NCBI GenBank assembly: GCA_963723595.1
Contig: CAVRRQ010000006.1
Coordinates: 372,001 to 436,000, forward strand
Source: RYN-230 sp963723595
Lineage (GTDB): Bacteria > Actinomycetota > Actinomycetes > Streptosporangiales > Streptosporangiaceae
Reading direction: 5' to 3'
DNA: 64,000 nucleotides
Numbering within the stretch: position 1 is the first letter of the stretch; every line of letters begins with the position of its first letter. Positions 36,037 through 44,134 of the stretch are shown here, piece by piece. The notes beneath the pieces are model-generated. The model was not told the DNA's origin. It made no database searches and saw only the letters and a program-made list of their open reading frames with translations. The translations under genes were made by a program, and so were the position numbers.

Positions 36037-38457
36037 GTGATCCAGCACCCGGCGTTCCCCGTCGAGCCCTGGGCCTTGCGGGAGATCACGCTGCACCCCG
36101 AGATGCTGCCCCAGACCGAGTCCGTGTTCGCGCTGGCCAACGGGCACATCGGGTGGCGGGGGAACCTGGACGAGGGGGAGCCGCACGGCCTGCCGGGCTC
36201 CTACCTGAACGGCGTGTACGAACGGCGCCCGCTGCCCTACGCCGAGGCCGGCTTCGGCTTCCCGGAGTCCGGCGAGACCGTCATCAACCTCACCAACGGC
36301 AAGCTCATCCGGCTGCTGGTCGACGACGAGCCGTTCGACATCCGCTACGGCGACCTGCTGAAGCATGAGCGGGTGCTGGACTTCCGGGCCGGCACGCTGA
36401 CCCGGCGGGCCGACTGGGTGTCACCCGCCGGCCGCCGGGTGCGGGTCAGCTCGGTCCGGCTGGTCTCGCTGACCCAGCGCTCGATCGCGGCCATCAGCTA
36501 CCAGGTCGAGTCCCTGGACGGCCCGGTCCGCGTGGTGGTCCAGTCCGAGCTGGTCACCAACGAGGAGCTGCCGCCCCGCGGCGGCGACCCCCGGGTCGCC
36601 GCGGTGCTCGAGGCACCACTGGAGGCGGTGGAACACGGCGCCATGGACGGCCGGGCCGGGCTGATGCACCGGACCAGGCACAGCGACCTGACGGTGTCGG
36701 CCGCCATGCAGCACGCGGTGGCCTGCGACGCGGACACCCACACCTGGACCGAGGTCCGGCCGGACCTGGCCCGGCTCACTGTGGGCACCCGGCTCCAGCA
36801 GGGGGAGCCGCTACGGCTGGTGAAGTTCGTGGCCTACGGCTGGTCGGGCACGCGCTCCCGGCCTGCCCTGCAGGACCAGGTGGAGGGCGCGCTCACGGTG
36901 GCCGTGCAGAGCGGCTGGGAGCGCCTGGTCGAGGAGCAGCGCGCTTACCTGGACGATTTCTGGGCCCGGGCCGACGTGGAGCTGGAGGGCGACGAGGAGA
37001 TCCAGCAGGCCACCCGGTTCGGCATGTTCCACGTGCTCCAGGCCGGCGCCCGCGCCGAGGGCCGGCCCATCCCGGCCAAGGGCCTGTCCGGGAACGGGTA
37101 CGACGGCCACTCGTTCTGGGACGCCGAGACCTTCGTGCTGCCGGTACTCACCTACACCGTCCCCGACGCCGCGGCCCATGAGCTGCGCTGGCGGCAGAGC
37201 ACTCTGCCGGGGGCGCTCGACCGGGCCGCCCAGCTCGGCCTGCGCGGGGCCGCCTTCCCGTGGCGCACGATCAGCGGTGCCGAGTGCTCGGCCTACTGGC
37301 CCGCTGGCACCGCCGCGTTCCACGTGAACGCGGACATCGCGCACGCTGCGGCTCAGTACGCCAACGCGACCGGCGACGAACAATTTGAGGCATCTACTGG
37401 TTTTGACCTGCTCGTGCACACCGCCCGGCTCTGGTCCTCGCTCGGGCATCACGACGGGGGCGGGACGTTCCGGATCGACGGGGTCACCGGCCCGGACGAG
37501 TACAGCGCGATCGCGGACAACAACGTCTACACGAACCTGATGGCCGCGGGGAACATGCGCGCGGCGGCCGACGTGGCCCAGCGCTACCCGGAGCGGGCCA
37601 GCGAACTGCGGGTCTCCACGGACGAGATGGCCGCCTGGGTGGCCGCGGCGGACGGCATCATGCTGCCCTACGACTCCGGGCGCGGGGTGCACTGCCAGGC
37701 GGAGGGGTTCACCGCGCACCAGGTGTGGGACTTCGCCCGCACCTCCCCGGAGGAGTACCCGCTGCTGGCCCATTTCCCGTACTTCGACCTGTACCGCAAG
37801 CAGGTGGTCAAGCAGGCCGACCTGGTGCTGGCCATCCAGCTGTGCCCGGACGCGTTCTCTGCGGAGGAGAAGGCCCGGGACTTCGAGTACTACGAGGCGC
37901 TCACCGTCCGGGATTCCTCGCTGTCCGCGTGCAGCCAGGCGGTGGTCGCCGCGGACACCGGCCACCTGGACCTGGCCTACGACTACCTGGCCGAGACGGC
38001 CCTGATGGACCTGATGGACCTGGAGCACAACACCCGGGACGGCCTGCACATCGCGGCGCTGGCCGGGTCGTGGATCGTGCTGGTGCAGGGCTTCGGCGGG
38101 ATGCGGTACCGGCCCGGCCAGCCACCCAGCTTCGCGCCGCGGCTGCCCGCGGCGCTGACCCGGCTCACGTTCTCGCTCCTCCTGCGCGGGCGCCACCTGC
38201 GGGTCGAGGTGACGCCGGGCCGCGTCACGTACATCCTCGACGGCGACGGGCCGCCGCTGGAGATCACGCACTACGGGTCGCCGGTCACCGTGACCGCAGG
38301 CGCGCCGGAGGGCCGGGATATCCCGCCGCTGCCCGCCCGGCCCCGCCCCTCCCAGCCCCAGGGCCGGGAGCCGGTGCGCCGCAGCAACGCCGGACCGCCG
38401 CGCCATCGCGCCAGCCGGGCCCGGCAAGCCGACCCGGCCGGGGCGGAACCCAGCTAG
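36037..38457 (+). CDS. GH65 disaccharide phosphorylase (trehalose/kojibiose/nigerose type)
   Basis: 806 aa, intact, cytoplasmic. It phosphorolyses an alpha-linked glucose disaccharide to beta-glucose 1-phosphate. N-terminal beta-sandwich: ESVFALANGHIGWRGNLDEG; (alpha/alpha)6 barrel: AKGLSGNGYDGHSFWDAETF, catalytic Glu in IDGVTGPDEYSAIADNNVYT, phosphate-site region HYEALTV-like EYYEALTVRDSSLSACSQA, C-terminal sheet LRVEVTPGRVTYILDGDGP. GTG 36037 is used as start, but ATG GAC GAG CG at 36027 just upstream is one base out of frame, so MDERVIQHPAF may be the true N-terminus. The last 40 residues are a basic Pro/Arg-rich tail; the stop lies inside the first unit of a minisatellite. No beta-phosphoglucomutase gene is adjacent. 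Substrate unresolved. Confidence 0.9.
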   Translation: MIQHPAFPVEPWALREITLHPEMLPQTESVFALANGHIGWRGNLDEGEPHGLPGSYLNGVYERRPLPYAEAGFGFPESGETVINLTNGKLIRLLVDDEPFDIRYGDLLKHERVLDFRAGTLTRRADWVSPAGRRVRVSSVRLVSLTQRSIAAISYQVESLDGPVRVVVQSELVTNEELPPRGGDPRVAAVLEAPLEAVEHGAMDGRAGLMHRTRHSDLTVSAAMQHAVACDADTHTWTEVRPDLARLTVGTRLQQGEPLRLVKFVAYGWSGTRSRPALQDQVEGALTVAVQSGWERLVEEQRAYLDDFWARADVELEGDEEIQQATRFGMFHVLQAGARAEGRPIPAKGLSGNGYDGHSFWDAETFVLPVLTYTVPDAAAHELRWRQSTLPGALDRAAQLGLRGAAFPWRTISGAECSAYWPAGTAAFHVNADIAHAAAQYANATGDEQFEASTGFDLLVHTARLWSSLGHHDGGGTFRIDGVTGPDEYSAIADNNVYTNLMAAGNMRAAADVAQRYPERASELRVSTDEMAAWVAAADGIMLPYDSGRGVHCQAEGFTAHQVWDFARTSPEEYPLLAHFPYFDLYRKQVVKQADLVLAIQLCPDAFSAEEKARDFEYYEALTVRDSSLSACSQAVVAADTGHLDLAYDYLAETALMDLMDLEHNTRDGLHIAALAGSWIVLVQGFGGMRYRPGQPPSFAPRLPAALTRLTFSLLLRGRHLRVEVTPGRVTYILDGDGPPLEITHYGSPVTVTAGAPEGRDIPPLPARPRPSQPQGREPVRRSNAGPPRHRASRARQADPAGAEPS

Positions 38458-38644
38458 CACGGTGGACCGCTAGCACGGTGGACCGCTAGCACGGTGGACC
38501 GCTAGCACGGTGGACCGCTAGCACGGTGGACCGCTAGCACGGTGGACCGCTAGCACGGTGGACCGCTAGCACGGTGGACCGCTAGCACGGTGGACCGCTA
38601 GCACGGTGGACCGCTAGCACTGTGCGCTGCTAGCACCGCGGGCT
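38453..38644 (+). repeat. 16-bp minisatellite, 10 exact plus 2 degenerate copies
   Basis: The unit GCTAGCACGGTGGACC repeats exactly ten times (38453-38612), followed by two diverged units. It begins inside the last codons of the GH65 gene and provides its TAG stop. Units abut without spacers. Copy number is expected to vary between strains. Confidence 0.97.
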
Positions 38645-38765
38645 GAGTCCCGCCGTCCCGCCCCGAGCGCCGCTGTCCCGGAGCTTTCCCGTGCCCGGAG
38701 GCATATCGATTGTATTTCGATCCTGGATAGGACGGTTACGGGAGGGTTACCGTCATCAGGAATAC

Positions 38766-38791
38766 TAAAGTCGATTTCATACAGTGAAAGT
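38766..38791. promoter_or_regulatory. IclR-type operator candidate, site 1
   Basis: TAAAGTCGA followed by TTTCA-TACAG-TGAAA-GT, six bases before the truncated ABC ATPase ORF. The same element, with one indel, is found at 41396-41422 between the IclR gene and the SDR operon (TAAAATCGA then CTTTC-N7-GAAAG). Shared sequence and dyad symmetry argue for one regulator, most simply the IclR protein. Confidence 0.7.
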
Positions 38792-38829
38792 CTGCCGTGA
38801 ACTCGGTAACCCCCTCCGGAGCCGCCCGG

Positions 38830-38957
38830 ATGAACAACCTGCTCGTGGTCGAGGATCTGCGCGTGACCTACGGCGGCGTCACCGCCGTGGACGGGGTCAG
38901 TCTCACCGTGGACGAGGGTGAGATCGTGGGCTTGATCGGCCCCAATGGGCCGGGGGG
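38830..38957 (+). pseudogene. Truncated ABC transporter ATP-binding protein (LivG/LivF type)
   Basis: ATG 38830 opens a normal N-terminus of a branched-chain amino-acid-type ABC ATPase: LLVVEDLRVTYGGVTAVDGV, SLTVDEGEIVGLIGPNG. Homology stops inside Walker A: GPNG should continue AGKTT but reads PGGDGALAQ and the frame then wanders to 39207 over the 3' end of the convergent FAH gene. Only about 40 residues survive, so it cannot hydrolyse ATP. The upstream operator shared with the IclR gene suggests that a transporter operon once belonged to this catabolic island and was lost by deletion (or lost in assembly). Confidence 0.8.
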
Positions 38958-39004
38958 TGATGGGGCACTGGCGCAGCCCGTCGATCGTCCGGCCCGCCCG
39001 CCCG

Positions 39005-39883
39005 CTAGTCGCTGTACAGCGAGTCCCCGGTGGGCACCGGCGTGCCGTGGCCCTCTTCCCAGGACACGACGCGGTTGCGCAGGACGCCCACGTGCTCGAT
39101 CTCGGCCTCCACCACGTCCCCGGGGCGCAGGTAGAACTCGAACGGGTCGGGCTGCACGGCAGCCACCCCGGAGATCGTGCCGGTGGTCAGGATGTCGCCC
39201 GCGCTGAATCCCTGCGGCGAGTGGTGGGCGACGAGCTGCGGCATGGACAGCACCATCCGGCTGGTGTTGCCCTTCTGCCGGATGTCCCCGTTCACCCGCA
39301 GCTCCATGGCCAGGTCGTGCGGGTCCGCGATCTCGTCCTTGGTGACGATCCAGGGGCCGATCGGGCAGAACGTGTCGATGGCCTTGCTGAACGAGAACAC
39401 CCCGGACTCCATCTCGCGGCGCTGGATGTCGCGGGCGGTGATGTCGTTGAAGACGGTGTAGCCCGCGATGTAGTCCGCGGCCTCGTCGGGGCCGAAGAAC
39501 TTGCCGGACTTGCCGATGATGATGGCCAGCTCGAGCTCGTAGTCGAGCTCCCTGGTCAGGTGCTCGGGGTAGATGACCGGGTCGTCCGGGCCGATGATCG
39601 CGTCCACGTTCTGGAAGAACACGATGCCCTTGTGCACCGGATGGGACCAGTTGACCTTGGCCAGTTCCTCATGGTGCTCGGTGAAGTTCCCCGCGGTATG
39701 GAAGAACTTCTTCGGCACGATGGGGGCGCGCAGCCGCACCGAGGCGAGGGGAAGCCGTGCCCCGGTCTCGGCGACGTTCCCGCCGCGCTCGAAGTACTCC
39801 CGGGTCGACCCGCAGTCCAGCTCGACCACCGTGTCGCCGTCAACCCGCCCGGCCCGGCCCTCGTCGAACGTCACCAGTTTCAT
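39005..39883 (-). CDS. Fumarylacetoacetate hydrolase family protein
   Basis: 292 aa, intact. A metal-dependent C-C hydrolase or decarboxylase acting on acylpyruvates or 2-oxo-enoates. FAH fold motifs: KKFFHTAGNFTEHHEEL, metal site DYELELAIIIGKSGKFFGPD, YTVFNDITARDIQRREME, DTFCPIGPWIVTKDEI, TTGTISGVAAVQPDPFEFYL. It is the last of a three-gene minus-strand operon after IclR and CMD, and converges on the truncated ABC gene. Probable role: cleavage of a ring-opened or 2-keto acid intermediate. Confidence 0.92.
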   Translation of the reverse strand: MKLVTFDEGRAGRVDGDTVVELDCGSTREYFERGGNVAETGARLPLASVRLRAPIVPKKFFHTAGNFTEHHEELAKVNWSHPVHKGIVFFQNVDAIIGPDDPVIYPEHLTRELDYELELAIIIGKSGKFFGPDEAADYIAGYTVFNDITARDIQRREMESGVFSFSKAIDTFCPIGPWIVTKDEIADPHDLAMELRVNGDIRQKGNTSRMVLSMPQLVAHHSPQGFSAGDILTTGTISGVAAVQPDPFEFYLRPGDVVEAEIEHVGVLRNRVVSWEEGHGTPVPTGDSLYSD

Positions 39884-39924
39884 ATGACGAAATCTACTAT
39901 CAGTGGGTCCAGGGTGGAAAGGGC

Positions 39925-40491
39925 CTAGTCCGGGGCGTCCACCCGGAACACCCGGAGCTGCAGCGCCAGCGTCGCGTAGTAGCCGACCAGGGTGGTGAGC
40001 TCGAACACCCCGGCCTCGCCCAGCTGGGCCACGGCCGCGGCGTACTCCTCGTCGTCCAGGTCGCCCGCCCGGACCAGGGCCCGCACCGCCCGGACCGCGG
40101 CCCGCTCGGCCGGATCGGCCAGGCCGGGCTCCTCGCCGGCCCGGACCGCGGCGAGTTCCGCCTCGGTCAGCCCGGCCTGCCGCCCGGCGGCTTCGTGCGC
40201 GTGCTGCTCGAACGCACTCGACCAGTGCGCCGCGACGACCAGGATGGCCAGCTCGCGGGCGCGGCCCGGCAGCGTCCCCTGGAAGCGGAGCGCGGAGCCC
40301 AGCTCCTGCAGCGCCGCGCCTGCACCCGGCTGCAGCAGCATCGCGTTGAACGGCCCGGTCAGCGCGCCTGTCTCATCCACCAGCGCAAAGGGCCCCTGAC
40401 GGCCGCCCCTCGGCCCGCTGGTAATCGAGGCATAGAGCCGTTCCTGGTCTTCGTTGCGGAAAGGGGGTTGAAGTTTCGCGAGGCGCGGCAC
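39925..40491 (-). CDS. Carboxymuconolactone decarboxylase family protein
   Basis: 188 aa, intact. An all-helical AhpD-like fold. Core: LPGRARELAILVVAAHWSSA, FEQHAHEAAGRQAGLTEAEL; the usual catalytic Cys-x-x-Cys of AhpD is replaced by SSAFEQH, so it is closer to decarboxylase-type members. It starts 7 bases after the IclR stop and 41 bases precede the FAH gene, making an operon. Likely an aromatic or lactone catabolic step; substrate unknown. Confidence 0.87.
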   Translation of the reverse strand: MPRLAKLQPPFRNEDQERLYASITSGPRGGRQGPFALVDETGALTGPFNAMLLQPGAGAALQELGSALRFQGTLPGRARELAILVVAAHWSSAFEQHAHEAAGRQAGLTEAELAAVRAGEEPGLADPAERAAVRAVRALVRAGDLDDEEYAAAVAQLGEAGVFELTTLVGYYATLALQLRVFRVDAPD

Positions 40492-40498
40492 GGGGCCG

Positions 40499-41329
40499 TC
40501 AGCTTCCCGGATAGCCCAGCAGCCGCGAGATCTTGGCGCAGGTTTCTAGCACCATCGGCCGCAGCTCGCGGGTGATCCGGGCGGCGGGCCAGTCGCGGGA
40601 CGGCACGGCCAGGTTCGCGCCCGCCACCACCGCACCGTTCTCGCCGCGCACCGGGGCGGCCACCGAGCGCAGGCCGTAGGCCAGCTCCTCGTCCTGCATG
40701 GCCCAGCCCTGGGCGCGGATCGTGGCCAGCTCGGGCCGCAGCTCGTCGAGGCTGCGTTTGGCGTTGGGGCCAGTGGGCCCAGTGAACGACTCGCTGGTGA
40801 TGCACTTTCCCAGATCGTCCTCCCCCAGAAAGGCGAGCAGCAGCTTGCCGATCGAGGTGTGCACGGCGGGCAGCAGCGAGCCGACCCGGATGTTGGCGGT
40901 CACCAGGTCGGAGTTGCGCAGCCGGACCAGGTAGAGCACCTGGTCGCCGCTCAGGACCGCGAGGTTGACCGTCTCCCGGGTGGCGTTGGCCAGCTCCTGG
41001 AGCTTGGGGGTGGCCAGCTCGACCAGGTCCAGGCTGCGCAGCGCCGCGGTGCCCAGGGTCAGGACACGCACGCCGGGGCGGTACTCGCCGGAGGGGAGGT
41101 GGTCCAGGTAGCCCTCGGCGGTCAGCGTCATCACGATCCGGTACGCGGTCGGCAGCGGGAGCGACACCTCGGCGGCGATGTCGGTGATCCGCCAGGTGGG
41201 CCGCTGCTCGGAGAACACTGACAGCACCCGCAGGCCCTTGGCCAGGGCCTCGACCCGGTAGTCGGGCGGGGCGCTGCTGCCGGTGCTGGATTCGGTGCTG
41301 GCGCGCGCCGGGTTCGCGGACGCAGGCAT
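40499..41329 (-). CDS. IclR-family transcriptional regulator
   Basis: 276 aa, intact. Winged HTH: LAKGLRVLSVFSEQRPTWRI, TDIAAEVSLPLPTAYRIVMT. Effector domain: VNLAVLSGDQVLYLVRLRNS, LPAVHTSIGKLLLAFLGEDD, YGLRSVAAPVRGENGAVVAG. It likely senses an intermediate of the pathway encoded on both sides and binds the paired sites at 38766 and 41396. First gene of the minus-strand operon. Confidence 0.93.
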   Translation of the reverse strand: MPASANPARASTESSTGSSAPPDYRVEALAKGLRVLSVFSEQRPTWRITDIAAEVSLPLPTAYRIVMTLTAEGYLDHLPSGEYRPGVRVLTLGTAALRSLDLVELATPKLQELANATRETVNLAVLSGDQVLYLVRLRNSDLVTANIRVGSLLPAVHTSIGKLLLAFLGEDDLGKCITSESFTGPTGPNAKRSLDELRPELATIRAQGWAMQDEELAYGLRSVAAPVRGENGAVVAGANLAVPSRDWPAARITRELRPMVLETCAKISRLLGYPGS

Positions 41330-41395
41330 GTGATGTCCCCTTGGGTAGCTATCTGGACAGTCGTGGCCCCGGGCCTCTATCGTCTAGAGACACGT

Positions 41396-41422
41396 TAAAA
41401 TCGACTTTCACACTTCGAAAGT
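41396..41422. promoter_or_regulatory. IclR-type operator candidate, site 2
   Basis: TAAAATCGA followed by CTTTC-ACACTTC-GAAAG-T, in the divergent promoter between the IclR gene and the SDR operon, 50 bases before the SDR start. It matches site 1 (38766-38791) over its whole length with one indel. Confidence 0.75.
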
Positions 41423-41471
41423 ATCACGGCGGGTAGTACGCAGGTAGCCGGCCCGCGCACCGATACAGACA

Positions 41472-42245
41472 GTGGAGCGACCGCGGGTGGATGACTGGCT
41501 GGGTTTGCGTGACCGTACGGTGCTCATCGCGGGAGCGGGCGGTCTGGGCGGGGCGAGCGCGCTCGCACTCGCCGGGCTGGGGGCCAGGGTCCTGGCCGTG
41601 GATGTGGACCAGGCCCGGCTCGCAGAGCTCGGGCAGCGGGTCAGCGAGCATGGCGGCCACCTTGAGGTGGTAGCCGCTGACCTGACCGACCCGGAGGCGT
41701 GCCGGCGCGTCGTCAAGGAAGCGGCAGGGCGGCTGGGATCGATACAAGTATTCCTGCACGCCGTCGGCCGGAACAACCGGCTCCCCATTCTCGACCTCGA
41801 CGACGACGCCTGGACCGACCTGGTCAACCTGAACCTGTCCACCGCGTACTGGACCGGGCAGGCGGTCGGCCGGGAGATGTGCGCCGCCGGGTACGGGCGC
41901 ATGGTCTTCCTGTCCTCGGTATCCGGCCTGCTCGCGCACGCGCACCACGCGCCCTACGCGGCGACCAAGGGCGGCCTCAACCAGCTGGTCCGGGTCATGG
42001 CCCGGGAGTGGGCGCCGCACGGCGTCACGGTCAACGCGGTGGCGCCCGGCTACATCGAGACCGACCTGACCCGCGACTACCTGGCCAAGCCCAGCATCCG
42101 CGAGGATCTGGTCAGCCTGGTCCCGGCCGGGCGGCTCGGCACCTCGGATGAGGTCGCCGACGCGGTGACGTTCCTGGCCTCGGACCGGGCCGCCTTCATC
42201 ACCGGCCACATCATGTACGTCAACGGCGGCCGGATCCTGATCTAG
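41472..42245 (+). CDS. Short-chain dehydrogenase/reductase
   Basis: 257 aa, intact, GTG start (41472; GTG 41487 is an alternative). Classical SDR: NAD(P) site VLIAGAGGLGGASALAL, acidic residue in VLAVDVDQARL suggesting NAD, catalytic SSVSG and YAATKGG, C-terminal GHIMYVNGGRIL. Oxidoreductase on a hydroxy or keto group; substrate unknown. First gene of a four-gene plus-strand operon divergent from the IclR gene. Confidence 0.9.
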   Translation: MERPRVDDWLGLRDRTVLIAGAGGLGGASALALAGLGARVLAVDVDQARLAELGQRVSEHGGHLEVVAADLTDPEACRRVVKEAAGRLGSIQVFLHAVGRNNRLPILDLDDDAWTDLVNLNLSTAYWTGQAVGREMCAAGYGRMVFLSSVSGLLAHAHHAPYAATKGGLNQLVRVMAREWAPHGVTVNAVAPGYIETDLTRDYLAKPSIREDLVSLVPAGRLGTSDEVADAVTFLASDRAAFITGHIMYVNGGRILI

Positions 42246-42275
42246 TTCCCTGACGAGACACCGCTTGGAGTCCGC

Positions 42276-43076
42276 ATGCCAGAGCAGCAGACCACGCCGC
42301 CCAGCTTCCCGCGCCGGTTCGAGGGCCGCACCGTCCTCGTCACCGGGGCCGGGACCGGGTTCGGCGCCGAGATCGCGGTGCGCGCGGCCCAGGAAGGCGC
42401 CCGGGTGATCGTGCACTACAACCGCTCGCGGGAGGGCGCCGAGCAGACGGCCAAGCGGATCGAGCAGACCGGCAGCCAGGCTGCCCTGGTCCAGGCGGAC
42501 ATCACCAGCTGGGACGCGATCCGGGCCATGGCCGACGCCGCCTTCGCCGCGTTCGGGGGGCTCGATGTCGCGGTCAACAACGTGGGTGACGTGGCCCGGG
42601 ACCAGATGTCCTGGCGGGACATCACCGAGGAGTCGATCGACCACGTGCTGGCCGTCAACATCAAGGGCACGCTGCTGTGCACCCAGGAGTTCGGGTCCCG
42701 GATGCTGGACGCGGGCGGCGGCGCCATCATCAACATCGGCTCCACGGTGGTGGTCCGGGGCAGCGCGCGGGCCCCGCAGTACGCGGCGGCCAAGTACGGC
42801 ATCCTCGGGATCACCAAGTCCTACGCGCAGGCGTTCGCGCCCACGGTCCGGGTCAACACGTTCGCGCCGGGGTTCATCGAGACCCAGTCCACGCTGAACC
42901 GGCAGGACTGGAAGACGGGGCGGGCCGAGAAGCTGCGCTCGATGACGCCGATGGGCCGGATCCCGCGTCCCGAGGAGGTCGCCGGGACCGCGTTGTTCCT
43001 GGCCACCGACGACGCAGCACACATCACCGGGACGTACATGGTCGCCGACGGCGGCTACAACATGGTCGGGGCCTGA
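42276..43076 (+). CDS. Short-chain dehydrogenase/reductase
   Basis: 266 aa, intact. TGAGTGFGAEIAVRAAQEG coenzyme site, Arg/His after the second strand (VIVHYNRSREGAEQT) suggesting NADPH, NNVGD, INIGSTVVV with catalytic Ser, YAAAKYGILG, and MVADGGYNM at the end. 30 bases after the first SDR. The two SDRs probably act in sequence or on related intermediates of the IclR-controlled pathway. Confidence 0.92.
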   Translation: MPEQQTTPPSFPRRFEGRTVLVTGAGTGFGAEIAVRAAQEGARVIVHYNRSREGAEQTAKRIEQTGSQAALVQADITSWDAIRAMADAAFAAFGGLDVAVNNVGDVARDQMSWRDITEESIDHVLAVNIKGTLLCTQEFGSRMLDAGGGAIINIGSTVVVRGSARAPQYAAAKYGILGITKSYAQAFAPTVRVNTFAPGFIETQSTLNRQDWKTGRAEKLRSMTPMGRIPRPEEVAGTALFLATDDAAHITGTYMVADGGYNMVGA

Positions 43077-43081
43077 GCGAC

Positions 43082-44129
43082 ATGGGGGGCCTGGGCGGCC
43101 CGGGCCATCAGGGGGCCGGGAGAACCCCGGATATCCCGCTGGACCGGGCCCGGGCCCTGATCGAGCGGGCCATCGACAAGGCCGAGCAGCTCGGGCTGCG
43201 CGGGTCGGTGGCCGTGGTGGGCGGCAGCGGGGTGCTCGTGTCGGCGTCCCGGATGGACGCGTCGGGCGCGGGTGGGATGGCGCGGGCCCGGTCCAAGGCC
43301 TGGATCGCGGCCACCCAGCAGGTGCCGAGTGCGGAGCACCTGCGCCGGATGGTCACGATCGCCGGGCCAGTGGCACAGGGCTTCGTGGCCTGCTCCCCGG
43401 AAGCGAACTTCCCGGGCGCCGGCGGCATGCCGGTGCGGGACGGGGACCTGGTCGTCGGCGGGATCGCCGCGTCGGGCGCCGCGGTCAGCCCCTTCTACCC
43501 GGCGGGCACCGACCCGATGGACATGATCGCCGATGGCGTGCCCGGCCAACCCCGAGGACCTGGTGGTGCACTACGCGCTCGGGGTGCCTTATGCAGGCCA
43601 GCACGGCGACGACGAGGCACGCTGGCGGAACGCGTTCGGGGAGTGGCCGGGGGACCAGGCCGGGCGGAGCCCCATGGTGGGCGAGGGGGTGGGCCAGGGG
43701 ATGACCGCCGCGCCGGCCGCCCAGGCTCAGCTGGAGCATCCGTGGGCGGTCGCGCTCGCTGACCAGGTGATGGCGGAGGCGCAGCGGCGCGGCCAGCGGG
43801 TCGCGGTGGCCATCGCCGATCACCGCGGGGATCCGGTCCAGCAGGACTGGATGCCGGGCGCGCCTACCGCCGCGGTGGCCGTAGCCCAGGCTGTGGCCGC
43901 GGCAGCCGGGACGTTCCAGTGCCCCAGCGCCGAGCTGGCCGCGCTCTACCCGGATGGGCTGGCGGCCCAGCTCGGGGCGCTCGTGCCGTTCCCGGTCCTG
44001 GCCGCCCCCGGGGGCCTGCCGGTCGAGGAGGACGGCCGGATCGTAGCCGGCCTGGGCGTGGCCGGGCGGGATCCCGGGGCCTGCGAAGAGATCGCCGCGG
44101 CCGTGCTGGCCGCCCGGCGCGCCGGGTAG
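43082..44129 (+). CDS. Tandem GlcG/HbpS-like domain protein, one frameshift
   Basis: About 348 aa after one correction. Two copies of the GlcG fold: domain 1 (residues 17-155) LIERAIDKAEQLGLRGSVAV, RARSKAWIAATQQ, GFVACSPEANFPGAGGMPV; domain 2 (~212-348) LADQVMAEAQRRGQRVAVAI, PTAAVAVAQAVAAAAGTF, VAGLGVAGRDPGACEEIAAA. GlcG proteins occur beside glycolate and propanediol pathways and some bind haem or cobalamin; function unclear. An extra G near 43543 (CCCGGCC) splits the frame after MDMIADG; the second frame continues ANPEDLVVHYALGVPYAG. ATG 43082, five bases after the second SDR stop. Confidence 0.75.
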
Positions 44130-44134
44130 CCCGG

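Noticed and set aside
36811..38460. 549-aa open frame antisense to the GH65 gene
   Set aside because: A codon-bias shadow of an intact, well conserved gene; low-complexity Arg/Gly/Val-rich sequence without family match.
38453..38644. CRISPR array
   Set aside because: Units are contiguous 16-mers with no spacers and no cas genes nearby.
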